From the NCBI GenBank assembly GCA_946479285.1, contig CAMLFH010000001.1, forward strand, positions 399,110 through 463,109: a stretch of DNA of 64,000 bases. The letters run 5' to 3'. Numbering within the stretch: the stretch's first letter is position 1; the number at the start of each line of letters is the position of its first letter. This document shows positions 44,186-52,052 of the stretch, one piece after another. The notes under the pieces were generated by a model. It had not been told where the DNA came from and searched no databases. It saw only the letters and a program-made list of their open reading frames with translations. The translations under genes were made by a program, and so were the position numbers. Source of the stretch: an uncultured Flavobacteriales bacterium. GTDB lineage: Bacteria; Bacteroidota; Bacteroidia; Flavobacteriales; Crocinitomicaceae.

Positions 44186-45583
44186 ATGCGAATAGAACAA
44201 TTATACACCAAATGTTTGGCCGAAGCGGCATATTTCATTGAAAGCGAAGGAGAAATAGCAGTCATTGATCCATTGAGAGAGGTGCAGCCTTACCTGGATC
44301 TGGCTAAAGAATGGAACGGAACAATTAAATACATCTTTGAAACACATTTCCACGCGGATTTTGTTTCAGGGCACGTTGATCTTGCAAAACGCACAGGAGC
44401 AAAGATTGTTTACGGACCAACAGCAAGTACGAATTTCGAAACCATTATTGCCGAGGATAACCAGGAATTCAAAGTGGGCAAAGCAACGATTAAAGTGCTT
44501 CACACACCTGGTCACACGCCGGAATCCGTTACGTATTTATTGATAGACGAAAACGGAACAGAAACAGCCATTTTTACCGGAGACACTTTGTTTTTGGGAG
44601 ATGTTGGCCGACCGGACCTTGCAATTAAAGGAGATCTGACACAGCAGGAACTGGCGGGAATGTTGTTTGATTCCCTGAGAACCCGAATCATGGTTTTACC
44701 CGATTCATTAACGGTTTACCCAGGGCATGGCGCCGGAAGTTCTTGTGGAAAAAGCATGAGTTCTGAAACAGTTGGTACGCTGGGAGAACAAAAACAAACC
44801 AATTATGCTTTGCGTACAGATATGACGCGTGAAGAATTTATCAAAGAAGTAACAGAAGGAATTTTGCCTCCGCCTCAATATTTCCCGAAGAATGCCCTCA
44901 TGAACAAAAATGGCTACGAATCTATTGATGAAGTGATCGCAAAGGGAAATACGGCCTTGAGCGTGGATGAAGTCAAACAACTGATTGAAGATAAGGTGTT
45001 AATTTTGGATGTTCGCAACCAGGACGAATACATCAAAGCCGCTGTTCCTAATAGTTTGTTTATCGGGTTGAACGGAACTTTTGCAATGTGGGTAGGAGCT
45101 TTGATTGAAAACATCAATCAGCCGATTGTATTGGTTGTTCCGGAAGGAAAAGAGGAAGAAACGGTGACACGTTTGGCTCGCGTTGGTTACGACAATTGTG
45201 TTGGTTACCTGAACGGTGGAATGGAAGCATGGATTGCAGCAGGCGAGCCGGTTGAAACCATTGAATCCGTGACAGCTGAAAGTATTTCCGGTAAAATTGA
45301 TTCACTTCCAATTGTGGATGTTCGTAAACCAGGTGAATACGAAGCAGAACATTTGGAAAATGCAGAACATGTAGCTTTGGACTTCATGCTGGAGAATTTG
45401 GGCGATTTGAAACCAAATAATCCGTATTACGTGCATTGTGCCGGTGGTTACCGAAGTGTGATCGCCATTTCGCTCTTGAAACAAAAAGGATTCAAAAATC
45501 TAATAGATATCGCCGGCGGATTCGGGGCCATCAAAAAAGCCGGGATCCCAACAACGGATTTCGTTTGCAGTTCAAAAAAATAA
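44186..45583 (+). CDS. CstB-like persulfide dioxygenase with two rhodanese domains
   Basis: 465 residues from the ATG at 44186. The N-terminal metallo-beta-lactamase domain (about 1-235) has FETHFHADFVSGHVDLAKR near residue 49, LHTPGHTPESVTYLL near 110 and FTGDTLFLGDVGRPDL near 130. This matches ETHE1-type persulfide dioxygenases, which oxidise glutathione or low-molecular persulfides to sulfite. Two rhodanese domains follow. The first has no cysteine in the expected loop (VVPEGKEEE) and is probably inactive. The second has the active loop VHCAGGYRS. The arrangement resembles CstB of sulfide-detoxification loci. It ends in a perfect terminator hairpin. Confidence 0.88.
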   Translation: MRIEQLYTKCLAEAAYFIESEGEIAVIDPLREVQPYLDLAKEWNGTIKYIFETHFHADFVSGHVDLAKRTGAKIVYGPTASTNFETIIAEDNQEFKVGKATIKVLHTPGHTPESVTYLLIDENGTETAIFTGDTLFLGDVGRPDLAIKGDLTQQELAGMLFDSLRTRIMVLPDSLTVYPGHGAGSSCGKSMSSETVGTLGEQKQTNYALRTDMTREEFIKEVTEGILPPPQYFPKNALMNKNGYESIDEVIAKGNTALSVDEVKQLIEDKVLILDVRNQDEYIKAAVPNSLFIGLNGTFAMWVGALIENINQPIVLVVPEGKEEETVTRLARVGYDNCVGYLNGGMEAWIAAGEPVETIESVTAESISGKIDSLPIVDVRKPGEYEAEHLENAEHVALDFMLENLGDLKPNNPYYVHCAGGYRSVIAISLLKQKGFKNLIDIAGGFGAIKKAGIPTTDFVCSSKK

Positions 45584-45600
45584 AAAGAAACAGAATGAAA

Positions 45601-45637
45601 CAGTAGGGGCGCGATTAATTGCGCCCCTACTGTTTTT
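45601..45637 (+). terminator. Terminator hairpin, GTAGGGGCG family copy 3
   Basis: CAGTAGGGGCGC (45601-45612) pairs perfectly with GCGCCCCTACTG (45621-45632) around GATTAATT, followed by TTTTT. It doubles as a member of the dispersed GTAGGGGCG palindrome family seen at 23541. Confidence 0.85.
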
Positions 45638-45672
45638 AGGACTAGCATTCACAATTAAAAAGATATTTCCAC

Positions 45673-45680
45673 TAAATTTG
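45673..45680 (+). promoter_or_regulatory. -7 box of glyS, 4 nt from the start codon
   Basis: TAAATTTG matches the TAnnTTTG consensus exactly, and the ATG follows after 4 nt. The mRNA would be leaderless or nearly so if this box is used. No good -33 box is visible. Confidence 0.5.
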
Positions 45681-45684
45681 CGCC

Positions 45685-47223
45685 ATGGAACAGAAAGAAG
45701 ATTTATTAAAAGACATCATTTCTCACGCGAAAGAATATGGTTTTGTTTTCCCTTCATCAGATATTTACGATGGATTGGCAGCAACCTATGATTATGGCCA
45801 GCTGGGCTCCGAGTTGAAAAACAACATCAAGCAGTACTGGTGGAAATCCATGGTTCAGATGAACGAAAACATCGTGGGAATTGACGCCGCAATCTTCATG
45901 CATCCTGAAACCTGGAAAGCTTCCGGTCACGTAGATGCATTTAATGATCCGTTGATTGATAATAAAGATTCCAAGAAGAGATACCGCGCAGACGTATTGA
46001 TTGAAGAGCACATGGAGAAAATCCGCCAGAAGATCAATAAAGAAGTAGAAAAGGCTGCGAAGAAGTTTGCAGAAGCATTTGATGAGGCCCAGTTCCGTGC
46101 TACCAATCCGAATGTATTGCGCAACGAAGAGAAGATCAAAGAGATCGAAGACCGTATGCGTACCACTTTGGAGAACAACGATCTGGAAGGAGTGAAAAAA
46201 TTGATCGAGGATTTGGAGATAGTTTGCCCGATTAGCGGTTCCAGAAACTGGACAGAAGTACGTCAGTTCAACCTGATGTTCTCTACTGAATTGGGTTCTG
46301 TTGCCGGAGATGCTGCGACGATCTATTTGCGCCCGGAAACAGCTCAGGGTATTTTCGTAAACTTTTTGAATGTTCAGAAAAGCGGGCGCATGAAAATTCC
46401 TTTTGGGATTGCGCAAATCGGTAAAGCTTTCCGAAATGAGATCGTTGCGCGTCAGTTTATTTTCCGTATGCGCGAATTCGAACAAATGGAAATGCAGTTC
46501 TTTGTTCGTCCGGGCGAAGAAATGAAGTGGTACAACCATTGGAAAGACGCGCGTTTGGCTTGGCACAAAGCTTTAGGATTAGGAGATAATAAATACCGGG
46601 AACACGATCACATCAAATTAGCTCATTACGCAAACGCAGCTTCTGATATCGAATTTGATTTCCCAATGGGATTCAAAGAATTGGAAGGAATCCACTCCAG
46701 AACGGATTTCGACCTGAAACAACATGAGAAGCATTCCGGAAAGAAATTACAGTACTTCGACCCGGAATTGAACCAGAATTACGTTCCGTATGTGGTTGAG
46801 ACATCTGTAGGTTTGGACCGGATGTTCCTGGCTGTGATGAGCGCATCTTACAAGAATGAAAAACTGGAAGATGGTTCGGAACGTGCTATCTTGAGCTTAC
46901 CGGCGCAGCTGGCTCCTTATAAAGTGGCAATCATGCCATTGACAAAGAAAGACGGTTTACCGGAAAAAGCAACGGAGATTTTTAACGACCTGCGTTTTGA
47001 TTTCAATTGTCAGTATGACGAGAAAGATTCTCCGGGAAAACGTTACCGCAGACAAGATGCGATTGGAACACCTTATTGCGTCATGGTTGATCACCAGACT
47101 TTGGAAGATAATACGGTAACAATTCGTGATCGCGATACGATGGAGCAGGAGCGTGTTTCCATTTCCGAATTAAGAGCGAAAATTGACGAGAAAGTAAGCT
47201 GGAGAAACCTGCTTGCGAAGTAA
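45685..47223 (+). CDS. glyS: Glycyl-tRNA synthetase, alpha2 type
   Basis: 512 residues, class II aminoacyl-tRNA synthetase that charges tRNA-Gly. The N-terminus has AKEYGFVFPSSDIYDGLAATYDYG and LGSELKNNIKQYWW. Motif 2 is FGIAQIGKAFRNEIVARQFIFRMREFEQMEMQFF near residue 235, and motif 3 is YVVETSVGLDRMFLAVM near 372. The C-terminal anticodon-binding domain begins LPAQLAPYKVAIMPLTKK. This is the homodimeric form, not the alpha2beta2 enzyme. Single gene with its own promoter. Confidence 0.97.
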   Translation: MEQKEDLLKDIISHAKEYGFVFPSSDIYDGLAATYDYGQLGSELKNNIKQYWWKSMVQMNENIVGIDAAIFMHPETWKASGHVDAFNDPLIDNKDSKKRYRADVLIEEHMEKIRQKINKEVEKAAKKFAEAFDEAQFRATNPNVLRNEEKIKEIEDRMRTTLENNDLEGVKKLIEDLEIVCPISGSRNWTEVRQFNLMFSTELGSVAGDAATIYLRPETAQGIFVNFLNVQKSGRMKIPFGIAQIGKAFRNEIVARQFIFRMREFEQMEMQFFVRPGEEMKWYNHWKDARLAWHKALGLGDNKYREHDHIKLAHYANAASDIEFDFPMGFKELEGIHSRTDFDLKQHEKHSGKKLQYFDPELNQNYVPYVVETSVGLDRMFLAVMSASYKNEKLEDGSERAILSLPAQLAPYKVAIMPLTKKDGLPEKATEIFNDLRFDFNCQYDEKDSPGKRYRRQDAIGTPYCVMVDHQTLEDNTVTIRDRDTMEQERVSISELRAKIDEKVSWRNLLAK

Positions 47224-47291
47224 CCCAAACCTTGTTGGGATTTTCGTACACTTATCTTCCTGACGCTTTAGACTTACATCCCGAACGATTT

Positions 47292-47433
47292 CCACCTTTT
47301 TACCATTGCCGTAAAAAGGTGGAGCCAAAAAGGTCTAGGCGCGGGTAAACCAATCGACCTGTTAGCAGGTCATGACAGAATTTCTCATAAACTCAGCGTA
47401 CCGCCTCAAACAGTATGAGAAATTTACTGTCAT
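47292..47433. repeat. Structured intergenic repeat after glyS
   Basis: The element contains a perfect hairpin CCACCTTTTTAC-N7-GTAAAAAGGTGG (47292-47322), then an inverted pair ATGACAGAATTTCTCATA (47372-47389) and TATGAGAAATTTACTGTCAT (47414-47433). It fills most of the 376-bp gap; no reading frame stands out. The first hairpin may also end glyS transcripts. Confidence 0.6.
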
Positions 47434-47520
47434 CTACTGCACAGGTACCCGATTTTGTTCACCAATGCGCCGACTTGAAATCCTCTAAATTCCTCTGTTC
47501 TCGATAATAATGGAAAACAA

Positions 47521-47544
47521 AAAGGAGCCCGTTAAGACTCCTTT
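47521..47544 (-). terminator. Terminator of the LEA-type lipoprotein transcript
   Basis: AAAGGAG (47521-47527) pairs with CTCCTTT (47538-47544). The minus-strand side carries the T-rich tail, 56 bp beyond the stop of the minus-strand gene. Confidence 0.55.
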
Positions 47545-47599
47545 CAAAATAACATCCTCTTCTTTTAGGGAACGCTATGTTTTATAGATCTTTCTAAGA

Positions 47600-48094
47600 T
47601 TACTCCCGACCTGCACCCTTCATAATCCCTTGCAGCAAACCATCAAATTTGATGTCTCCGGCTGATAAACTATGGGTTTCATGCACATCGAAAGTTTTTC
47701 CAAAGCCAAAAACACTTCCGCGTACTTTTCCATCCAGTTTTAATTCAAACTTATCGGCACTCACCAACTTTGCTATACGGAACAAAGCCCCGTCGCTTAA
47801 ACTCAGTTTGAGCGGAACAGTATAAACATGCTCGGATTTTCGTTTGATCTTGATTTTCTTGCTCAAATCAATGTCTCCGATTTCCAGGTCATTAATGGAA
47901 ACGGTTAACATTCCTTTTTTGATTTTAATAGCATAACCATTGTCATTGTCAACGGTCGCATCAAAACTTACATTCAGGGTTTTGCCCTCCAGTTTCCCAA
48001 ATTTGAAATTAGAATAGCCGGAAACAACCGGTTCGTCAAAATCACAGCTCGAAACTGCGATCAATAACAGGCATAAAAACAGGATCTTTTTCAT
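47600..48094 (-). CDS. LEA type 2-like lipoprotein
   Basis: 164 residues. A lipoprotein signal ends IAVSSC (Cys16), followed by DFDEPV, which is acidic after the cysteine and so could favour surface export in Bacteroidota. The rest is all-beta: SNFKFGKLEGKTLNVSFDATVDNDNGYAIKIKKGMLTVSINDLEIGDI is the pattern of LEA14/water-stress domains, where one strand pair describes variation of a property and NxxNxYxIxI recurs. The role of bacterial members is unclear. The start lies 2 nt after the M20 dipeptidase stop, so the two are cotranscribed. Confidence 0.75.
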   Translation of the reverse strand: MKKILFLCLLLIAVSSCDFDEPVVSGYSNFKFGKLEGKTLNVSFDATVDNDNGYAIKIKKGMLTVSINDLEIGDIDLSKKIKIKRKSEHVYTVPLKLSLSDGALFRIAKLVSADKFELKLDGKVRGSVFGFGKTFDVHETHSLSAGDIKFDGLLQGIMKGAGRE

Positions 48095-48096
48095 AA

Positions 48097-49485
48097 TTAC
48101 TTCATTGCTTCATTGAAATAATGGAAGAAATACGGAATGGTTTCAATTCCTTTGTAAAAATTAAACAATCCGTAGTGTTCATTGGGTGAATGGATCGCAT
48201 CGGAATCCAAACCAAAGCCCATCATAACAGTTTTTAATCCCAGTTCTTTCTCGAATAATGCGATGATCGGAATACTTCCGCCGCTTCTTACCGGAATAGG
48301 TGTTTTACCAAACGTTTCTTCATAAGCTTTCGCAGCACTTTTGTAAGCGATGGAATCAATGGGTGTAACCACTGGCTCTCCGCCGTGATGCGGATTAACG
48401 ACCACTTTTACCCCAGCCGGAGCAATCGATTCAAAATGTTTGGAGAACAATTCCGTGATTTTTTCGGGCTCCTGGTTCGGTACCAAACGCATAGAAATTT
48501 TAGCATACGCTTTTGAAGCAATGACTGTTTTTGCTCCTTCACCGGTGTAACCTCCCCAAATTCCGTTCACATCCAGTGTTGGGCGGATAGAACCTCTTTC
48601 AGGTGTTGTATACCCTTTTTCCCCGTAAACGGAAGCGATATCCAATGCTTTTTTGTAATTCTCTTCGTTATAAGGAGCTTTTGCCATTTCAGCACGCTCT
48701 TCGAGGCTTAATTCAACCACATCTGCATAAAAGCCGGGAATCGTAATGTGATTGTCTTCATCATGCAGGGAAGCGATCATTTTGGTCAGGATGTTAATCG
48801 GATTCGCCACACAGCCACCGTATAATCCGGAGTGTAAATCGCGGTTTGGTCCCGTTACTTCTACTTCCACATAACTCAAGCCTCTTAACCCGGTTGTAAT
48901 GGAAGGAACATCGTTTGCCAGCATTCCGGTATCGGAAACCAAAATTATATCTGCTTTCAAACGTGCTTTATTTTCTTTGATGAAAACACCCAGATTAACG
49001 GAACCAACTTCTTCTTCACCTTCGATCATGAATTTCACATTACATGGAAGTTCATTCGCCTTCATCATTGCTTCAAATGCTTTCACATGCATAAAGAACT
49101 GGCCTTTGTCATCACAGGCACCACGCGCAAAGATGGCACCTTCCGGATGGATCTCCGTTTTCTTAACAACAGGTTCGAATGGGGGAGAAGTCCACAAATC
49201 GATAGGATCAGCAGGCTGTACGTCGTAATGTCCGTAAACCAAAACAGTTGGAAGCGAAGGATCGATAATCTTTTCACCATAAACAATAGGATGACCGGCT
49301 GTTTGACAGATTTCCACATTTTCAGCACCGGCTTCTTTCAGGAATTCTGCTACCTTTTCAGCTCCGCGAACTACTTCTTTCGCGTAAGCGCTATCAGCAG
49401 AAACCGTTGGGATTTTCAATAGATCAATAAGCTCGTTCAGGAATTTATCTTTAGACTCCTGTATATATTTTTGGGTATTTTGCAT
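48097..49485 (-). CDS. M20-family dipeptidase
   Basis: 462 residues from the ATG at 49485; the upstream TTG at 49506 is less likely. Zn-dependent dipeptidase of the M20/CNDP type. Metal-binding motifs: VLVYGHYDVQPADPIDLW near residue 75, RGACDDKGQFFMHVKAFEAM near 108 (metal-bridging Asp), and IEGEEEVGSVNLGVF near 142 with the catalytic glutamate. The lid domain and the final HSPNEHYGLFNFYKGIETIPYFF complete the family. Likely cytosolic, hydrolysing short peptides. Confidence 0.93.
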   Translation of the reverse strand: MQNTQKYIQESKDKFLNELIDLLKIPTVSADSAYAKEVVRGAEKVAEFLKEAGAENVEICQTAGHPIVYGEKIIDPSLPTVLVYGHYDVQPADPIDLWTSPPFEPVVKKTEIHPEGAIFARGACDDKGQFFMHVKAFEAMMKANELPCNVKFMIEGEEEVGSVNLGVFIKENKARLKADIILVSDTGMLANDVPSITTGLRGLSYVEVEVTGPNRDLHSGLYGGCVANPINILTKMIASLHDEDNHITIPGFYADVVELSLEERAEMAKAPYNEENYKKALDIASVYGEKGYTTPERGSIRPTLDVNGIWGGYTGEGAKTVIASKAYAKISMRLVPNQEPEKITELFSKHFESIAPAGVKVVVNPHHGGEPVVTPIDSIAYKSAAKAYEETFGKTPIPVRSGGSIPIIALFEKELGLKTVMMGFGLDSDAIHSPNEHYGLFNFYKGIETIPYFFHYFNEAMK

Positions 49486-49642
49486 AAATTTTAATTTCTG
49501 AGACAAATTTGGTTAAATCAACTCGTTTTTTATTGATTAATTGTGATTAAAATTTAACAGTTAAACAAATTTTAATAATATTGAAACATAAATGCAACCT
49601 TTAACAGATTATTCAGTCTAAAGGATATAAGTAGATTATGAT

Positions 49643-51871
49643 ATGAAGAAAATTACTACAATACTTAGTTTAAGTGCACTATTGTTGTTCGGTAACAATA
49701 CTCAGGCGCAAATTAATACTCAAAACACATTATCCCCGGAAGCATTGGTGCAAAATATACTTGTAGGACAAGGAATTGTTGTTTCCAATGTAACGTATAA
49801 CAACAGCGCAGTGAATGCTCAAAGTATCCAGGGAAATGCGTTGTCGTTTACTTCAAATGCTTTTCCTTTTGCGAACGGCGTTTATATGAAGACAGACGGA
49901 GGTCCGGGAATGGTAACTTATGATCAGGACCTTAACGATCTTGCAACAAATACGGTTACAAATGGTTGTATTATTGAGTTTGATTTTATTCCTTCAGGAG
50001 ATACTATTTCGTTCCGTTATATGTTTGCATCGGTAGAATATCCTTCTTACGTATGTTCGGGTTTTAATGATGTATTCGGATTTTTCATCTCAGGACCTGG
50101 ATTTTCAGGCCCGTTCATGAATGGTGGTGAAAACATTGCATTGGTTCCCGGAGGAAATATTCCTGTTACTATTAATACGGTGAACTCAGGAACTTCCGGA
50201 ATTTTTGGATCGCCGGCAACCTGTGCTGCACAAGATCCGAACTGGCAGGCTAATTCTGTTTATTACACAACAGTGTACGCAAATTCAGCAGGATATCCTT
50301 ATCCTGCTGGTACGGTAGTTATGACAGCGAATGCAAGCGTTCAATGCGGACAGACTTATCACATTAAACTAGCTGTTTCGAATGTAGGTGATACAGGACT
50401 CGATTCAGGTGTATATTTGGAAGGATCTTCGTTCTCATCTGAAGCGGTGAATATTGCCGTAGCAACAGTAACAGGAGATACTACTGTAATTGAAAATTGT
50501 ACCGGTGCACAATTTATTTTCTCTCGTCCTCAAACACAACTGGGTGATACCTTAATAGTGAACTATGACATTGGAGGAACAGCGATCATGGCTCCAAATG
50601 CAGGATTCGATTACAATAATTTACCGAATCCGGTTACGTTTTTACCCGGAGAAGATACAATCGTAATTACTTTGTTCCCTAATGCAGACGGAATCGTAGA
50701 AAGTCCTGAAACAGTAATTATTACTGCTACAACAATTACTCCATGTGGTGATACCATTATAACCCAGGGAACACTTTATATCATTGACGGACCAACATTG
50801 CCGATCAATGAATCAAATCCGACAGTTTTCTGTGCCAATGATTCTGTGCTGGTTACAGCCACAGCCAGTACCGGATTTCCGCCGTATACTTATACCTGGT
50901 CTTACGCCGGCCAAACAGGAACTTCAGCTTATGTGCCGATTCTACAAAACGGAACTATTGATTACTATGTAACGGCAACTGACCAATGTGGAAATACCGG
51001 AACGGATACCGTAACGGTTACAATGAACCAAACACTGGCTATTGATACAATGATGATGTTCCCAGCTTCTGCATGTACGCCGGATGGTGCCGTCAGTGGA
51101 ATGGGTATTGGGATTACCGGTCTGCCGAATTATCATTGGGAAGGACCAAATACAGACGGGCCATTCCAAATTGATGCAACAGTGATGCAAAATCTTCCTC
51201 CGGGATGGTATATATTTACTATTACGGATAATGTTTGTTCGGTAACTGACTCTATATTACTGACAAGTGAACCGGGACCGGTTGCAAATATGAGTTTGAG
51301 TGTGAATGCAGGATGTAATCCGTTGAGTGTGAACTTTACTAATAATAGTCAGAACGGAACAACTTACGAGTGGTATTTTGACAATGGCAACAACATTACT
51401 GTAAATGACCTGAGTTCACAAACACAAACCTATACGTCTTCAGCTGATGAAATTATGTTAATCGTAATCAATGGACCTTGTAGAGATACTGCATATGCAT
51501 CTGTGCAGATCGTTGAGTGTGGTTGTACAGATCCGTTGGCTACCAATTACGACCCAACTGCAGTAGCAAACGATGGTTCTTGTATTTTCCCTGAGCCTAC
51601 TGTAATCATTCCGAATATCTTTACACCGAACGGGGATGCAAATAATGACGTCTTCAGATTAACAACTACCAATGCAACGGAAGTGATCCTTAAGATCAAT
51701 AACCGTTGGGGAACAAACGTTTATGAAGGTTCAGGATTAGATCCTTATTGGGATGGAAAAATCAACGGGGTACTGGCTCCTGATGGGGTATACTTCATGC
51801 AGTACACTGTAAAAGGATTGATGGATAAAGAAATTACCGGTCAGGGATTCCTTCAGTTGATCGGAAAATAG
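49643..51871 (+). CDS. T9SS type B secreted protein with choice-of-anchor L domain
   Basis: 742 residues with a signal peptide ending NTQAQ. The N-terminal 250 residues match the choice-of-anchor L pattern: SPEALVQNILVGQGIVVSNV, SFTSNAFPFANGVYMKTDGG, FDFIPSGDTISFRYMFASVE and FGFFISGPGFSGPFMNGG. Calx-beta-like and Ig/PKD-like repeats follow. The last 85 residues are a type B (gliding-motility-associated) sorting domain: IPNIFTPNGDANNDVF, INNRWGTNVYEG, WDGKINGVLAPDGVYFMQY. It is therefore exported to the surface by the type IX system. Probably an adhesin or matrix protein; ligand unknown. Confidence 0.9.
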   Translation: MKKITTILSLSALLLFGNNTQAQINTQNTLSPEALVQNILVGQGIVVSNVTYNNSAVNAQSIQGNALSFTSNAFPFANGVYMKTDGGPGMVTYDQDLNDLATNTVTNGCIIEFDFIPSGDTISFRYMFASVEYPSYVCSGFNDVFGFFISGPGFSGPFMNGGENIALVPGGNIPVTINTVNSGTSGIFGSPATCAAQDPNWQANSVYYTTVYANSAGYPYPAGTVVMTANASVQCGQTYHIKLAVSNVGDTGLDSGVYLEGSSFSSEAVNIAVATVTGDTTVIENCTGAQFIFSRPQTQLGDTLIVNYDIGGTAIMAPNAGFDYNNLPNPVTFLPGEDTIVITLFPNADGIVESPETVIITATTITPCGDTIITQGTLYIIDGPTLPINESNPTVFCANDSVLVTATASTGFPPYTYTWSYAGQTGTSAYVPILQNGTIDYYVTATDQCGNTGTDTVTVTMNQTLAIDTMMMFPASACTPDGAVSGMGIGITGLPNYHWEGPNTDGPFQIDATVMQNLPPGWYIFTITDNVCSVTDSILLTSEPGPVANMSLSVNAGCNPLSVNFTNNSQNGTTYEWYFDNGNNITVNDLSSQTQTYTSSADEIMLIVINGPCRDTAYASVQIVECGCTDPLATNYDPTAVANDGSCIFPEPTVIIPNIFTPNGDANNDVFRLTTTNATEVILKINNRWGTNVYEGSGLDPYWDGKINGVLAPDGVYFMQYTVKGLMDKEITGQGFLQLIGK

Positions 51872-51890
51872 AATAATAATAGAGAAACAA

Positions 51891-51930
51891 AAAAATAGGG
51901 GTTTCACCATGGTGAAACCCCTATTTTTTT
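51891..51930 (+). terminator. Strong terminator after the T9SS protein
   Basis: AAATAGGGGTTTCACC pairs perfectly with GGTGAAACCCCTATTT around a minimal loop, followed by a run of T to 51930. Confidence 0.88.
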
Positions 51931-51962
51931 GTTCAAATGTTCAAATGTTCAAATGTTCAAAT
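51931..51962. repeat. GTTCAAAT octamer tandem repeat, 4 copies
   Basis: Four exact GTTCAAAT units follow the terminator directly, then TGAACG and CTCTTTGAACC. The same octamer makes up the array at 63949-64000. Confidence 0.9.
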
Positions 51963-51997
51963 TGAACGATCAAACTCTTTGAACCTTCGAAGCTCGT

Positions 51998-52031
51998 AAG
52001 GCTTATGCTGAAGCTTCAGCGAAGGCACAGA
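51998..52031. repeat. TTATGCTGAAGCTTCAGCG palindrome
   Basis: GCTGAAGCTTCAGC (52008-52021) is a perfect 14-bp palindrome in the gap between converging genes; flanking AAGGC/GAAGGC words are shared in part with the element at 36113. Confidence 0.5.
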
Positions 52032-52052
52032 GCGAAGAAGATTTGAACATTT

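Noticed and set aside
45757..46566. Long open frame of 269 codons on the minus strand opposite glyS
   Set aside because: It lies wholly within a confidently identified gene, has no recognisable domain, and its length is explained by the codon bias of the glyS strand.
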